Below the pieces are notes generated by a model that had not been told where the DNA came from, ran no database searches, and worked only from the letters and a program-made list of their open reading frames with translations. DNA of 64,000 nt. Origin: Gilliamella apis. GTDB taxonomy: Bacteria; Pseudomonadota; Gammaproteobacteria; Enterobacterales; Orbaceae. The stretch lies in the NCBI RefSeq assembly GCF_030758615.1, contig NZ_CP132381.1:2650787-2714786 (forward strand), in the 5' to 3' direction. The translations under genes and the position numbers were made by a program. Of the stretch, positions 55,549 through 63,890 are shown one piece after another (position 1 is the stretch's first letter; every line of letters begins with the position of its first letter).

Positions 55549-56382
55549 ATGAGTACAATTGAAGATTTATCTTATTTTTTACCTGGTAATAAAAATGGTG
55601 TGCTATTAATTCACGGTTTAACTGGTACACCAAATGAAATGCGTATTTTAGCCAATGGTTTACATAAAGCTGGATTTACTGTGTATGCAATACAGTTAGC
55701 TGGTCACTGTGGTACAGAAGCAGATCTATGTAAAACAACTTGGCAAGATTGGTATAAAAGTGTTCAAGATGGTGCTGATTATTTAGCTCAACATGTTGAT
55801 AATCTGTTTGTCGCAGGTTTATCTATGGGCGCATTATTAGCGTTAAAATTAGCTGCCGATCGTCCCAATCAAGTGAAAGGTGTTGGTGTTTTAGCACCTA
55901 CTTTTTCTTATGATGGCTGGAGCATGCCATTTTGGGCTAAAAAATTCTTCTTTTTATTAGTCTATTTCAAAAAACTTGGTATTTTTCAAAAAGTATCTTT
56001 TATTGAAAAACCACCTTATGGCCTTAAGGATGAGCGGATTCGGGCTGTTGTGTCTGAAAGCATGTTAAGTGGTGACGCCGCCTCTGCAGGACTGGCAGGT
56101 AACCCTTTCCCAGCTTTAGCTGAAATGCAGTTATTGGCTAAACATATGCGTCAGGAGTTACCTAAAGTTACCTCACCGTGTTTAATTATGCATTCAGGCA
56201 ATGATGACATTGCCAATATTGAAACAAATGCAAAATTAGTTGAAAAACACGTTTCCGGCCCAAAACAGTTAATCGTATTAAATGATAGTTATCATTTAAT
56301 TACCATTGATAGCCAACGCCGAGAAGTGATTAAAGAATGTGCTTCATTCTTTAATCATATTGTAGAAGGAAATCAAGCATAA
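55549..56382 (+). CDS. Alpha/beta hydrolase, carboxylesterase/YvaK-like
   Basis: Hydrolase of 277 residues. The oxyanion-hole HG motif is in NGVLLIHGLTGTPNEMR, the nucleophile elbow is FVAGLSMGALLALK (Ser about residue 94), and the acid and His appear late in MHSGNDDIANIE and LNDSYHLITID. This is the layout of Est30/YvaK-type carboxylesterases and monoacylglycerol lipases. Part of the four-gene unit: ten bases after the phosphatase gene, and its TAATG stop overlaps the next start. It could cleave an ester or thioester made by the pathway; the actual substrate is unknown. Confidence 0.82.
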   Translation: MSTIEDLSYFLPGNKNGVLLIHGLTGTPNEMRILANGLHKAGFTVYAIQLAGHCGTEADLCKTTWQDWYKSVQDGADYLAQHVDNLFVAGLSMGALLALKLAADRPNQVKGVGVLAPTFSYDGWSMPFWAKKFFFLLVYFKKLGIFQKVSFIEKPPYGLKDERIRAVVSESMLSGDAASAGLAGNPFPALAEMQLLAKHMRQELPKVTSPCLIMHSGNDDIANIETNAKLVEKHVSGPKQLIVLNDSYHLITIDSQRREVIKECASFFNHIVEGNQA

Positions 56383-56738
56383 TGTCATCCTTAGTTATTT
56401 TTCTTTGGGTTAGTAATATCTGTTTTGATACTTTAGGACAAGTTGCCTTTAAATATGCTGCAATATCACCGACCAATCGAGATGGTTGGTATTACTGGTT
56501 GGATTTGGCTAAAAATCATTGGATTTGGGTAGGAATAGCATCTTACATTGCTGAATTTTTATTGTGGCTAGCCTTTTTAACTTTAGTGCCACTATCTCAA
56601 GGAGTATTACTGGCCTCATTTAATATTATTACTATTATGTTAGTTGGTCGAATTCTTTTCAAAGAATTACTCACTCTTTATCGCATTATTGGTATGTTAT
56701 TAATAACTGCTGGTGTTATTTTTGTGGGAATGTCTTAA
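56382..56738 (+). CDS. Small four-helix membrane transporter, SMR/EamA-like, first of a pair
   Basis: A 118-residue protein with four hydrophobic segments, the size of the small multidrug resistance family and of half-EamA proteins such as ArnE/ArnF. The first helix carries a polar face (WVSNICFDTLGQVAFKYAA) with Asp where SMR proteins have Glu14. Later segments include FLTLVPLSQGVLLASFNIITIM, the typical P-L-S-x-A/G motif before helix 3. Start and stop overlap the flanking genes by one base, so it is coupled to the esterase and to a similar partner. Paired SMR-like genes usually form a heterodimeric exporter. Confidence 0.78.
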   Translation: MSSLVIFLWVSNICFDTLGQVAFKYAAISPTNRDGWYYWLDLAKNHWIWVGIASYIAEFLLWLAFLTLVPLSQGVLLASFNIITIMLVGRILFKELLTLYRIIGMLLITAGVIFVGMS

Positions 56739-56739
56739 T

Positions 56740-57138
56740 ATGGCTAAGTTTTATTTGATTGGTTTTACCGTATTATTAATGTTTGATACCATTGCCCAGT
56801 GCAGCTTCAAATTGGCTGCTGAGCATGCACAACCTCTTGCGATGAGTGTTGAATGGATTATTAGGGTTTTTTCTGGCCATTGGATCTATGTATCAATTGC
56901 AGGTTATATTTTTACTTTCTTCACTTGGATGACTTTATTAAAAAAAGCGCCTGTCGGACCAGCTTTTGCGGCATCTCATTTCGAAGTCGTCACGGTAATG
57001 ATTGCATCAGTTTGGTTATTTAATGAACCAATAACGTTATTTAAGTTAATTGGAACAATATTGATTGTTTCAGGAATTATGTTTCTGGCATTGGCGGAAA
57101 GTAAACTAACCAACAAAAACAGTCATAACAGTTATTAA
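56740..57138 (+). CDS. Small four-helix membrane transporter, SMR/EamA-like, second of a pair
   Basis: A 132-residue partner of the preceding protein, with the same four-helix layout: FTVLLMFDTIAQCSFKLAAEHA, then a W-rich segment HWIYVSIAGYIFTFFTWMTL, KKAPVGPAFAASHFEVVTVMIA and KLIGTILIVSGIMFLALAES. The Asp in helix 1 is conserved between the two. The ATG at 56740 directly follows the stop of the first gene; a longer in-frame start at 56713 would overlap it by 26 bases and is less likely. Two such proteins side by side recall MdtI/MdtJ (spermidine export) and ArnE/ArnF, but I cannot assign a substrate. Confidence 0.78.
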   Translation: MAKFYLIGFTVLLMFDTIAQCSFKLAAEHAQPLAMSVEWIIRVFSGHWIYVSIAGYIFTFFTWMTLLKKAPVGPAFAASHFEVVTVMIASVWLFNEPITLFKLIGTILIVSGIMFLALAESKLTNKNSHNSY

Positions 57139-57152
57139 TCAAAACTAAAGTC

Positions 57153-57205
57153 AAGCCTAGCTGTATTTTATTAAAAGAATAATAGATTAATAATACTAGG
57201 CTTTT
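57153..57205. terminator. Weak inverted repeat between the converging units
   Basis: AAGCCTAG (57153-57160) and CTAGGCTT (57196-57203), the second overlapping the stop codon of the ureohydrolase gene and followed by TT. The loop of 35 bases makes it a weak terminator candidate. Confidence 0.35.
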
Positions 57206-58068
57206 AAAGCGTTTAATAATATTAAATTGAGTTGATATTGTTCTTGTTGCCAACCATTTAAGTTCTCTAAGGATATTTCTGGTTGTTTATCTAATGAACT
57301 AAGCAATCGTTTAAACCAACTTTTCGGTTGCCATATTGATAATTCACCAGTGATATCACTACCAATAATTCGTGGTTTAATTGAGGAAATAGTATCCAAT
57401 AAGTGATAAGTTTGCAGTTTTCCTTGATCCCAATTAGTATGAATAACCTCTTCACTTAATACGTCTTTATCTATCGATAAATATATTGGTTTAGTATTAC
57501 GATATTGTTCAGATAGAAACTGGGTAATCAAATCATCAGGCGAATCAAAATGACGAAAAGCTTGATTCAAGCCAATTTTTTTCGCCCAAGAAACATTGAC
57601 ATCTAAGCTCCAATAAGTCAATTTTTTATGAAATAGCGGTGACCATCTATTTTCCCAAAAATGCCATAATCCAATATCATTAGAAGTTATGCCTAACACA
57701 TGAACATGACTTACGAACGGTAAACTTGCTACATAGCTCACCCATGAGCCACAGTGAACACCAAATAGATAACGCATATTGTCTGGATGATTATCAAAAA
57801 TAATCACTTCAATTGGATTATCTGCTGAATATTGCTTAGCAAGTTGCTCAATTAGTAATAGCGAAATATGATGATAATCACCGCTCCCCATCAACACTGT
57901 GCCATAGTTTTCTGGTAATGATTGTTGTAATTGCATTTTAAATTTTTGGAAATTTTTTTCATTACAACCAAAGCGAATTACATCTTGCCACTGCGTGAAA
58001 TCAATCGTTTTAGCGTCATTAATTTCACCTACGCTTTGATCAAAATTAAGGATAACCGGCAATGTCAT
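57196..58068 (-). CDS. Ureohydrolase (arginase/agmatinase)-superfamily protein
   Basis: A 290-residue protein with the metal-site pattern of arginases although the overall sequence is distant. GSGDYHHIS corresponds to GGDHS, VIIFDNHPDN to D-A-H-x-D, LSIDKDVLSEE to S-x-D-x-D-x-x-D, and GSDITGEL to the late Glu. All metal ligands appear to be kept, so it may be an active hydrolase of a guanidine or amide compound, but DP after the SxDxD motif is replaced. It is the last gene of the minus-strand unit and overlaps the previous gene by four bases (ATGA). Confidence 0.75.
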   Translation of the reverse strand: MTLPVILNFDQSVGEINDAKTIDFTQWQDVIRFGCNEKNFQKFKMQLQQSLPENYGTVLMGSGDYHHISLLLIEQLAKQYSADNPIEVIIFDNHPDNMRYLFGVHCGSWVSYVASLPFVSHVHVLGITSNDIGLWHFWENRWSPLFHKKLTYWSLDVNVSWAKKIGLNQAFRHFDSPDDLITQFLSEQYRNTKPIYLSIDKDVLSEEVIHTNWDQGKLQTYHLLDTISSIKPRIIGSDITGELSIWQPKSWFKRLLSSLDKQPEISLENLNGWQQEQYQLNLILLNALKA

Positions 58069-59114
58069 GCTACTTTCTCCTTATCGGTTTCAAAATGGCC
58101 TATTAATTTACGTAAAATTAGTCTTAACAGAGGATTTCGAATATAAACTAGATGTTTGGTTAAAGTAAAACTAGCACCTAACGAAGCTTTAACTTCGGGA
58201 TCTGTCCAACCTGCGACATAACTACTTAGTTTCTGTTGTAATGCATATTCAAGATTAACAAACCAGCTAACAAAATAGAGATTCAACTCCCGTGCCAGTG
58301 GATAAACCATACCAATATACTTATCAATTAGAACATTATTCACCACAAAACAGATGTTATAACCAATTAATTGGCCATTATAGTGATAAGTGAAAATACG
58401 CCCATTTGCTGCTTTACTTTGCAGTAATTGGATAAAAAATGGTTTGGTTAATAAATCAAAATGTATTTCACTTTGTTCATATACATTAAGATAAAGCTGA
58501 TAATATAAATCAAGATTGGCGTCATCAAAAAAATAGTCATCACCAGTTTGTAAGATATTAATCTCTAATTTTTCACGAGATTTCAGCTTTCTTCTTAAAT
58601 TCTTACGACGGCTATATGATAATTTTGCCAAAAAGTCATTTATCGATTCGAAATCGATTGGAACCCACGCTAAAGCTTGTCCTTCAACTTCAATAAAACC
58701 GTTATCTTTTAATGACCCAATAACCTGTTTAGAATATTGATTATCCTGCTTACTTAGTAAAGGCGAATCGGAAGGTAAATCTTTCACAATAGTAAAAGGA
58801 TATTTCTTTGCATACGCTGTTTTAACATTATCAGCTAATTGCTGTGCATTCACTTTATCAGTTAACAAACTGTATTCTGAAACTGTCGTTCCGACAAAAC
58901 ATGTTTTTGGTTGTAACCAATGTCGCCATTTGCTATAAAAAGGTAATTTATGAACTTTATTTTTAAAATCATCATCGGCAGTTGTGAGCAAATCAAACTT
59001 AGCAGAAAAAGCAGGTACACCATCTTCACTCATCCAGCTCGTAAATTCCTGTGGTGGATGAGAAATAAAATTATTGATTAGTTCATTTGGTTCTAGTTGA
59101 TTGATATATCGCAT
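58065..59114 (-). CDS. FemAB/GNAT-like acyltransferase
   Basis: A 349-residue protein whose C-terminal half (about 165-330) looks like a GNAT/FemAB-type fold: LSYSRRKNLRRKLKSREKLE, a YYQLYLNVYEQSEIHFDLLTKPFF segment, GRIFTYHYNGQLIGYNICFVVNNVLIDKYIG and YALQQKLSSYVAG. The RRKNLRRKL cluster and the long central part are reminiscent of the peptidogalycan/BioF2-type acetyltransferases that use an acyl-CoA or aminoacyl donor. There is no signal peptide or membrane helix. It lies between the aminotransferase (73 bp upstream, with a hairpin in the gap) and the ureohydrolase gene. Confidence 0.65.
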   Translation of the reverse strand: MRYINQLEPNELINNFISHPPQEFTSWMSEDGVPAFSAKFDLLTTADDDFKNKVHKLPFYSKWRHWLQPKTCFVGTTVSEYSLLTDKVNAQQLADNVKTAYAKKYPFTIVKDLPSDSPLLSKQDNQYSKQVIGSLKDNGFIEVEGQALAWVPIDFESINDFLAKLSYSRRKNLRRKLKSREKLEINILQTGDDYFFDDANLDLYYQLYLNVYEQSEIHFDLLTKPFFIQLLQSKAANGRIFTYHYNGQLIGYNICFVVNNVLIDKYIGMVYPLARELNLYFVSWFVNLEYALQQKLSSYVAGWTDPEVKASLGASFTLTKHLVYIRNPLLRLILRKLIGHFETDKEKVA

Positions 59115-59143
59115 AACTTTCTATAAAGGATCGGGTATAACTA

Positions 59144-59171
59144 GAATCCCGCTAACACATATTAGCGGGAT
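59144..59171. other. Perfect hairpin between the aminotransferase and acyltransferase genes
   Basis: AATCCCGCTAA - CACATA - TTAGCGGGATT, an 11-bp stem inside the 73-bp gap. On the minus strand no T run follows, so it is not a plain terminator for the upstream gene. It could partly stop transcription or protect the aminotransferase mRNA end, giving unequal expression. Confidence 0.6.
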
Positions 59172-59187
59172 TATTTTGCTTTAAGAC

Positions 59188-60597
59188 TTAAAGTTCTTTT
59201 TTAGCTCGGGTAATTAATTGATCGAGTAGTTCAATACCTTGGTCAATTTCTTGACGAGTAATATGTAATGAAGGAGCAAAAGTGATAACATTTTTATAAT
59301 AACCACCAATATCAAGCACCAAGCCCATTTTATTACCTTTCCAATCAAGATCACCTGACATACCAATATCAACCATTTTATCAACTAATGCTTTGTTAGC
59401 TGTAAAACCGTCATCGGTACAAATCTCAGCGCGTAGTGCAAGACCTAAGCCATCAACCTCACCAATTTCTTTATGTTTCTTCTCAAGTGTTTTTAATCCT
59501 TCAAGGAAGTATGCACCACTATCCATTACCATTTTTTCGTAGTCAGTTTCTGAAGTCATTTTTAAGACTTCTAGACCAACCGCAGTACCTAAAGGATTTG
59601 ACGCAAACGTTGAGTGGGTAGAACCAACAGGGAATACTTCTGGATTGATTAACTCTTCACGAGCCCATAAACCACCTAATGGATTTAAACCATTTGTTAA
59701 TGCTTTGGCAAATACCACCACATCAGGTTTAACATCAAAATGTTCAATTGACCATAATTTACCAGTACGATAAAAGCCCATTTGGATCTCATCAACAACT
59801 AATAAAATACCGTATTGATCTAAAACTTTTTTCAGACCTTTAAAGTAGTTACGAGGTGGAACAATATAACCACCGGTTGCTTGTAATGGTTCCGCATAAA
59901 ATGCTGCATATTCAGCTTGGCCGACTTTTGGATCCCAAACACCGTGATATTCTGTTTCGAATAAACGAGCAAATTCAGCGACTAAATGTTCACCATATTC
60001 TTCGGCTGTCATTCCTTTTGGGCGACGGAATGGATATGGGAAAGGAACAAACATTGCGCGATCACCAAAATGACCATAACGACGACGATAACGATAACTT
60101 GAGGTAATTGAAGATGCCCCCAAAGTACGACCATGGTAACCACCTTGGAAAGCAAACATTAGTGATTTACCGCCGGTAGCATTACGCACTACTTTTAGTG
60201 AGTCTTCAATACATTGAGAACCACCAACATTAAAATGAACACGCCCTTGGTAACCGAATCGCTGTTCCATACCTTGAGCAATAGTTTTTGCTAATTCAAT
60301 TTTAGTTGGATGAAGATACTGACTAGCACATTGTGGTAAAGTATCGATTTGTTTTTTAAGTACGTTATTTAGACGCTCATTAGCATAACCAAAGTTACAA
60401 GCTGAGTACCACATTTGTAAATCAAGAAAGGCTTTACCTTCTTTATCATACATGTAGCTACCTTCACAGCCATCAAAAATCTTCGGAGGTTCAACGTAAT
60501 GCACGGTATCACCAAATGAGCAATATTTTGCTTCATCAGCTAATAATACTGCGTCGTCAGGGCGACTGTTAATCATTTCTTTAGTTGGTTTACTCAT
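59188..60597 (-). CDS. Class III PLP-dependent aminotransferase
   Basis: A 469-residue aminotransferase of the ornithine/GABA/diaminobutyrate type. The PLP-binding parts are FNVGGSQCIEDSLK (GS-x-A-phosphate loop), FQGGYHGRTLGAS, GILLVVDEIQMGFYRTG (Asp that holds the pyridine nitrogen) and the Schiff-base lysine in DVVVFAKALTNGLNPLGG. THSTFASNPLGTAVGLEVL is the GST-x-GGNP-like substrate loop. It is a first gene in its unit, divergent from the mipA-like gene. The substrate is unclear; an omega-amine or a keto sugar are both within the family's range. Confidence 0.85.
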   Translation of the reverse strand: MSKPTKEMINSRPDDAVLLADEAKYCSFGDTVHYVEPPKIFDGCEGSYMYDKEGKAFLDLQMWYSACNFGYANERLNNVLKKQIDTLPQCASQYLHPTKIELAKTIAQGMEQRFGYQGRVHFNVGGSQCIEDSLKVVRNATGGKSLMFAFQGGYHGRTLGASSITSSYRYRRRYGHFGDRAMFVPFPYPFRRPKGMTAEEYGEHLVAEFARLFETEYHGVWDPKVGQAEYAAFYAEPLQATGGYIVPPRNYFKGLKKVLDQYGILLVVDEIQMGFYRTGKLWSIEHFDVKPDVVVFAKALTNGLNPLGGLWAREELINPEVFPVGSTHSTFASNPLGTAVGLEVLKMTSETDYEKMVMDSGAYFLEGLKTLEKKHKEIGEVDGLGLALRAEICTDDGFTANKALVDKMVDIGMSGDLDWKGNKMGLVLDIGGYYKNVITFAPSLHITRQEIDQGIELLDQLITRAKKEL

Positions 60598-60764
60598 AAT
60601 TTATCTCACTAATCCATATTCAAATATGACAAAATGTGGCATTATTATCGGAGAAAAGTGATTGTAACAATGTACAATTACTGTATAGATTTTGTGACGA
60701 CGGACTTGAGATAAAGAAATCACAATAGCTCTCGTAAACCATATCACTATGAATAGGTATCAAA

Positions 60765-61514
60765 ATGAAAAGAATAAGCTGTATAATTTCGCTATTATCA
60801 ATGTGTTCTCTAGGATATACGCAAATTGTATCAGCAGAATCTACCTCATTGGGAATCGGTTTAGGTTGGTCAACTTCACCATATAAAAGTTATAGTTCAA
60901 ACTACTATCCTATACCACACATTGATTATGACAATGGCTCGTTTTTTATTGATGATCTTTCTGCTGGGGTTTATGCCCTCAATGATGATAACCAAAGTCT
61001 ATCCTTTGGCGCTCGCTATTTAGCGAATGAATTTAAACCTCACGATTCTAATAATCATAAACTAAAACAGCTCGATAGTCGCCACTCAACCCTACTAGCG
61101 GATATTGAATATTCCTTTAATACCAATTGGGGTATTTTTTCTAGTAGTATTGGCGCTGATATCCTTGATAATAGTAATAGTATTTTAGTTAATGCTGATT
61201 ATACTGTGCCTTATATTGAAAATAATTTGATTGTTGCACCTGCTATCGGTATAAATTGGGCAAATCGTAAACATAATGACTATTATTATGGAATCTCGCA
61301 CAAAGAATCTGCACGTTCAGGCTTAGGTTATTTCAATGCTGATAGCTCTTTTACGCCTTACTTTGAAATTGCTGCTCAATATTCGTTAACAGATAATATT
61401 GCAACCTTTGGTGGAGTCCATATTGATAAACTAACAGGTGATGCAGCCGATAGCCCAATGGTTGATGATAGTACGGTAACATCTATTTATATGGGTGTAT
61501 CTTATAAATTTTAA
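60765..61514 (+). CDS. MipA/OmpV family outer-membrane protein
   Basis: A 249-residue beta-barrel protein with a signal peptide ending IVSAES and a C-terminal Phe (VSYKF), typical of outer-membrane proteins. The family pattern shows as STSLGIGLGWSTSPYKSY, PIPHIDYDNGSFFID and the late GLGYFNADSSFTPYFE and GGVHIDKLTGDAADSPMVDD. E. coli MipA links lytic transglycosylase MltA with PBP1b; OmpV proteins of vibrios and salmonellae act in osmotic response and adhesion. No operon partners: rdgC follows after 119 bp. Confidence 0.88.
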   Translation: MKRISCIISLLSMCSLGYTQIVSAESTSLGIGLGWSTSPYKSYSSNYYPIPHIDYDNGSFFIDDLSAGVYALNDDNQSLSFGARYLANEFKPHDSNNHKLKQLDSRHSTLLADIEYSFNTNWGIFSSSIGADILDNSNSILVNADYTVPYIENNLIVAPAIGINWANRKHNDYYYGISHKESARSGLGYFNADSSFTPYFEIAAQYSLTDNIATFGGVHIDKLTGDAADSPMVDDSTVTSIYMGVSYKF

Positions 61515-61633
61515 AGAATTTCTTATCAAATCTTATTACTAAGGCGATAATATATCATCGTCTATGAAATTTTTATTATAAATCGTTATGATAAAATAAA
61601 CTTCGTAAAGCAAATATTTGGAAATATAACACT

Positions 61634-62542
61634 ATGCTTTGGTTTAAAAACGCAATTATTTACCAACTTAATAATGACAATTTACTTGATAAACAAACTA
61701 TTGAACAAGCGCTTAAATCGGCTTCATTTTCGCCGTGCGGTAATTTAGATACCACTAAGATGGGATGGGTATCGCCTTATAATGATAATAACTTAGATGA
61801 TTTCATTATTGATATGCAAGGACATTTACTGTTACGGATTAAAAAAGAAACTAAAATATTACCAGCGCCAGTAATTAAACAAGCACTAATTGATAAAATT
61901 GACAAACAAGAGAAAGCATTAAGTCGAAAGCTCAGCAAAAATGAAAAAGCCACATTAAAAGATGAAGTGATGTTCGATTTAATGCCTAGAGCATTTAGTA
62001 AATATAACCATTATTGGTTATGGATCGATACTGAAAATAGAAGAATTATTATTGATTGTAGTAGTTTTAAACTAGCTGAAGATATTTTAGCAATTTTACG
62101 TAAAGAGCTTGGATCTTTAGCATTAACCCCATTATCAATCGATAAACCACTTGAAAAGATAATGACCAATTGGGTTAAAGAAAAGTTAAATTTTCCTCCT
62201 TTTATATTAGGTGATGAAGCTGAATTAAAAGATCCACTGGAAGGTAATGGAATTATTAACTGCAAAAACCAAGATATTACTAGCGACGAAATGTTAGTTC
62301 ACTTAGATTCTGGTAAATGGGTAACCAAACTTAAAATTATTGATGAACGTGGTATCAATTTTATTATCAACCCAGACTTTACATTGAAAAAAGTAAAATT
62401 TGATTCTATTATAATGGACGAAAATGAAGATATTGGTTCTGATGAGTTTGATAAACGACTTGAAGCGGATTTTTACATTATGGCCAATACTTTATCTAAC
62501 TCCATAAATGATTTATATATTACAGTTAATCAAATTGGTTAA
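61634..62542 (+). CDS. rdgC: Recombination-associated protein RdgC
   Basis: Ring-shaped, sequence-independent DNA-binding protein that restrains RecA; 302 residues (E. coli 303). The family opening MLWFKNAIIYQLN, GWVSPYNDN followed by GHLLLRIKKETKILPAPVIKQAL, then MLPRAFSKYNHYWLWID and a C-terminal LTPLSIDKPLEKIMTNWV segment are unmistakable. It is a single gene between the MipA-like gene and ompA. Confidence 0.93.
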   Translation: MLWFKNAIIYQLNNDNLLDKQTIEQALKSASFSPCGNLDTTKMGWVSPYNDNNLDDFIIDMQGHLLLRIKKETKILPAPVIKQALIDKIDKQEKALSRKLSKNEKATLKDEVMFDLMPRAFSKYNHYWLWIDTENRRIIIDCSSFKLAEDILAILRKELGSLALTPLSIDKPLEKIMTNWVKEKLNFPPFILGDEAELKDPLEGNGIINCKNQDITSDEMLVHLDSGKWVTKLKIIDERGINFIINPDFTLKKVKFDSIIMDENEDIGSDEFDKRLEADFYIMANTLSNSINDLYITVNQIG

Positions 62543-62601
62543 TGCAAATTAAAGTTATTTAATTTTTACAATGTAAGTTTATTCTATCTAGCTTTGCGCA
62601 A

Positions 62602-62616
62602 TTTATGTGCTATAAT
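62602..62616 (+). promoter_or_regulatory. Extended -10 promoter of ompA
   Basis: TGCTATAAT has the TGN extension directly before a perfect -10 TATAAT (62611-62616). No good -35 is seen at the right distance, as is common for extended -10 promoters. It would give an untranslated leader of about 110 bases, long as in the stable E. coli ompA mRNA. Confidence 0.6.
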
Positions 62617-62731
62617 TAAAGCTAGATTATGTGTAACATAATTATTAGTAATATCTATTTATAAGAAGTAAATTTAAACAATAAAATCAAATTAAACAAC
62701 GTCTATAACAACAAATAAGTTGAGGCAAAAA

Positions 62732-63835
62732 ATGAAAAAAACGACTCTAGCTCTAGCAATTGCAGTTGCAAGTTTAACCGCTACTGCCGCTAATGCAGCA
62801 TATGAAGACAACACTTTTTATACAGGTGCTAAATTAGGTTGGTCTGAGCTTTATAACTTAGATGCAAATAAAGTTCGTGCTTTTGATAAAGAAGAAGCTG
62901 GAATCAAAACTTCTAATAGAAGTAACATCGCTGGCGGTGCATTCTTAGGTTTCCAAGCTAATCCTTATTTAGCATTTGAACTAGGTTATGATTGGTTAGG
63001 TTCAGCAAAATATAAAAGAAATTATCGTTATGATAGTGATTCTAAAGCAGGAAACAGTAAAGTTTCTGCTCAAGGTGTTTCTTTAACTGGTAAATTAAGC
63101 TATCCACTATCATTCATCTCTGACGATTTAGATATCTATGGTCGTGCGGGAGGAATGGTAACTATCGCTAAATGGAAAAATGGTGGTGATGTTAGAGAAG
63201 ATCATGGTAAAGGCGGTACAAAAACTGATGTATCACCTGTTTACGCTTTAGGTCTTGATTATCGTTTTGATGAAAACTTCTCTACTCGTTTAGAATATCA
63301 ATATGTTCAACATATTCATACTAAAACTGATGCATCTCCAGACGCAGGTACTGTGAGCTTGGGTATCACTTACCGTTTAGGTTCACCAGCGGTTGCAGCT
63401 CCAGTTGAAATCAAAACTGAAGTAAATCGCTATGTTTTAAATGAAGATGTATTATTTGCTTATGCAAAAGCTGACTTAAAAGCAGAAGGGCGCCAAGCGC
63501 TTGATAACTTATTAGCAACGCTTGTTAAAATTAATCCATCTGAAAGTGCTATCGTAGTAATTGGTCATACTGACCGTATTGGTTCTGATAACTATAACCA
63601 AAAACTATCAGAACGTCGTGCCCACACTGTATTAAACTATTTAGTACAAAAAGGTGTGCCAGCTGAAATTATCACTTCACGTGGTATGGGTAAATCACAA
63701 CCAGTTACTGGTACTAAATGTAATGCACTTCGTGGCGCTGACTTAAAAGCATGTTTAGCACCAGATCGTCGTGTTGAAATTGAAGTTAAAGCACGTAACG
63801 TTCAAGAAGTTCAAGTAATTGATCAAACAAAATAA
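62732..63835 (+). CDS. ompA: Outer membrane protein A (OmpA)
   Basis: Abundant outer-membrane protein that anchors the membrane to peptidoglycan. The ATG at 62732 follows GAGG at seven bases and gives 367 residues with the signal peptide KKTTLALAIAVASLTATAANA; a TTG four codons upstream is not needed. The N-terminal half is an eight-stranded barrel (YTGAKLGWSELYNLD to SLGITYRLG) and the C-terminal OmpA-like domain has IVVIGHTDRIGSDNYNQKLS, ERRAHTVLNYL and the cysteine pair in KCNALRGADLKACLAPDRR, as in E. coli. Confidence 0.95.
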   Translation: MKKTTLALAIAVASLTATAANAAYEDNTFYTGAKLGWSELYNLDANKVRAFDKEEAGIKTSNRSNIAGGAFLGFQANPYLAFELGYDWLGSAKYKRNYRYDSDSKAGNSKVSAQGVSLTGKLSYPLSFISDDLDIYGRAGGMVTIAKWKNGGDVREDHGKGGTKTDVSPVYALGLDYRFDENFSTRLEYQYVQHIHTKTDASPDAGTVSLGITYRLGSPAVAAPVEIKTEVNRYVLNEDVLFAYAKADLKAEGRQALDNLLATLVKINPSESAIVVIGHTDRIGSDNYNQKLSERRAHTVLNYLVQKGVPAEIITSRGMGKSQPVTGTKCNALRGADLKACLAPDRRVEIEVKARNVQEVQVIDQTK

Positions 63836-63862
63836 TAATTGTTGATTAATGATATCTGTTAA

Positions 63863-63890
63863 AACCCAGCTTTAAGCTGGGTTTTTTATT
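63863..63890 (+). terminator. Rho-independent terminator of ompA
   Basis: AACCCAGC - TTTAA - GCTGGGTT, an 8-bp GC-rich stem followed by TTTTTATT, 28 bp past the ompA stop. The last 110 bp of the window show no further gene. Confidence 0.9.
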
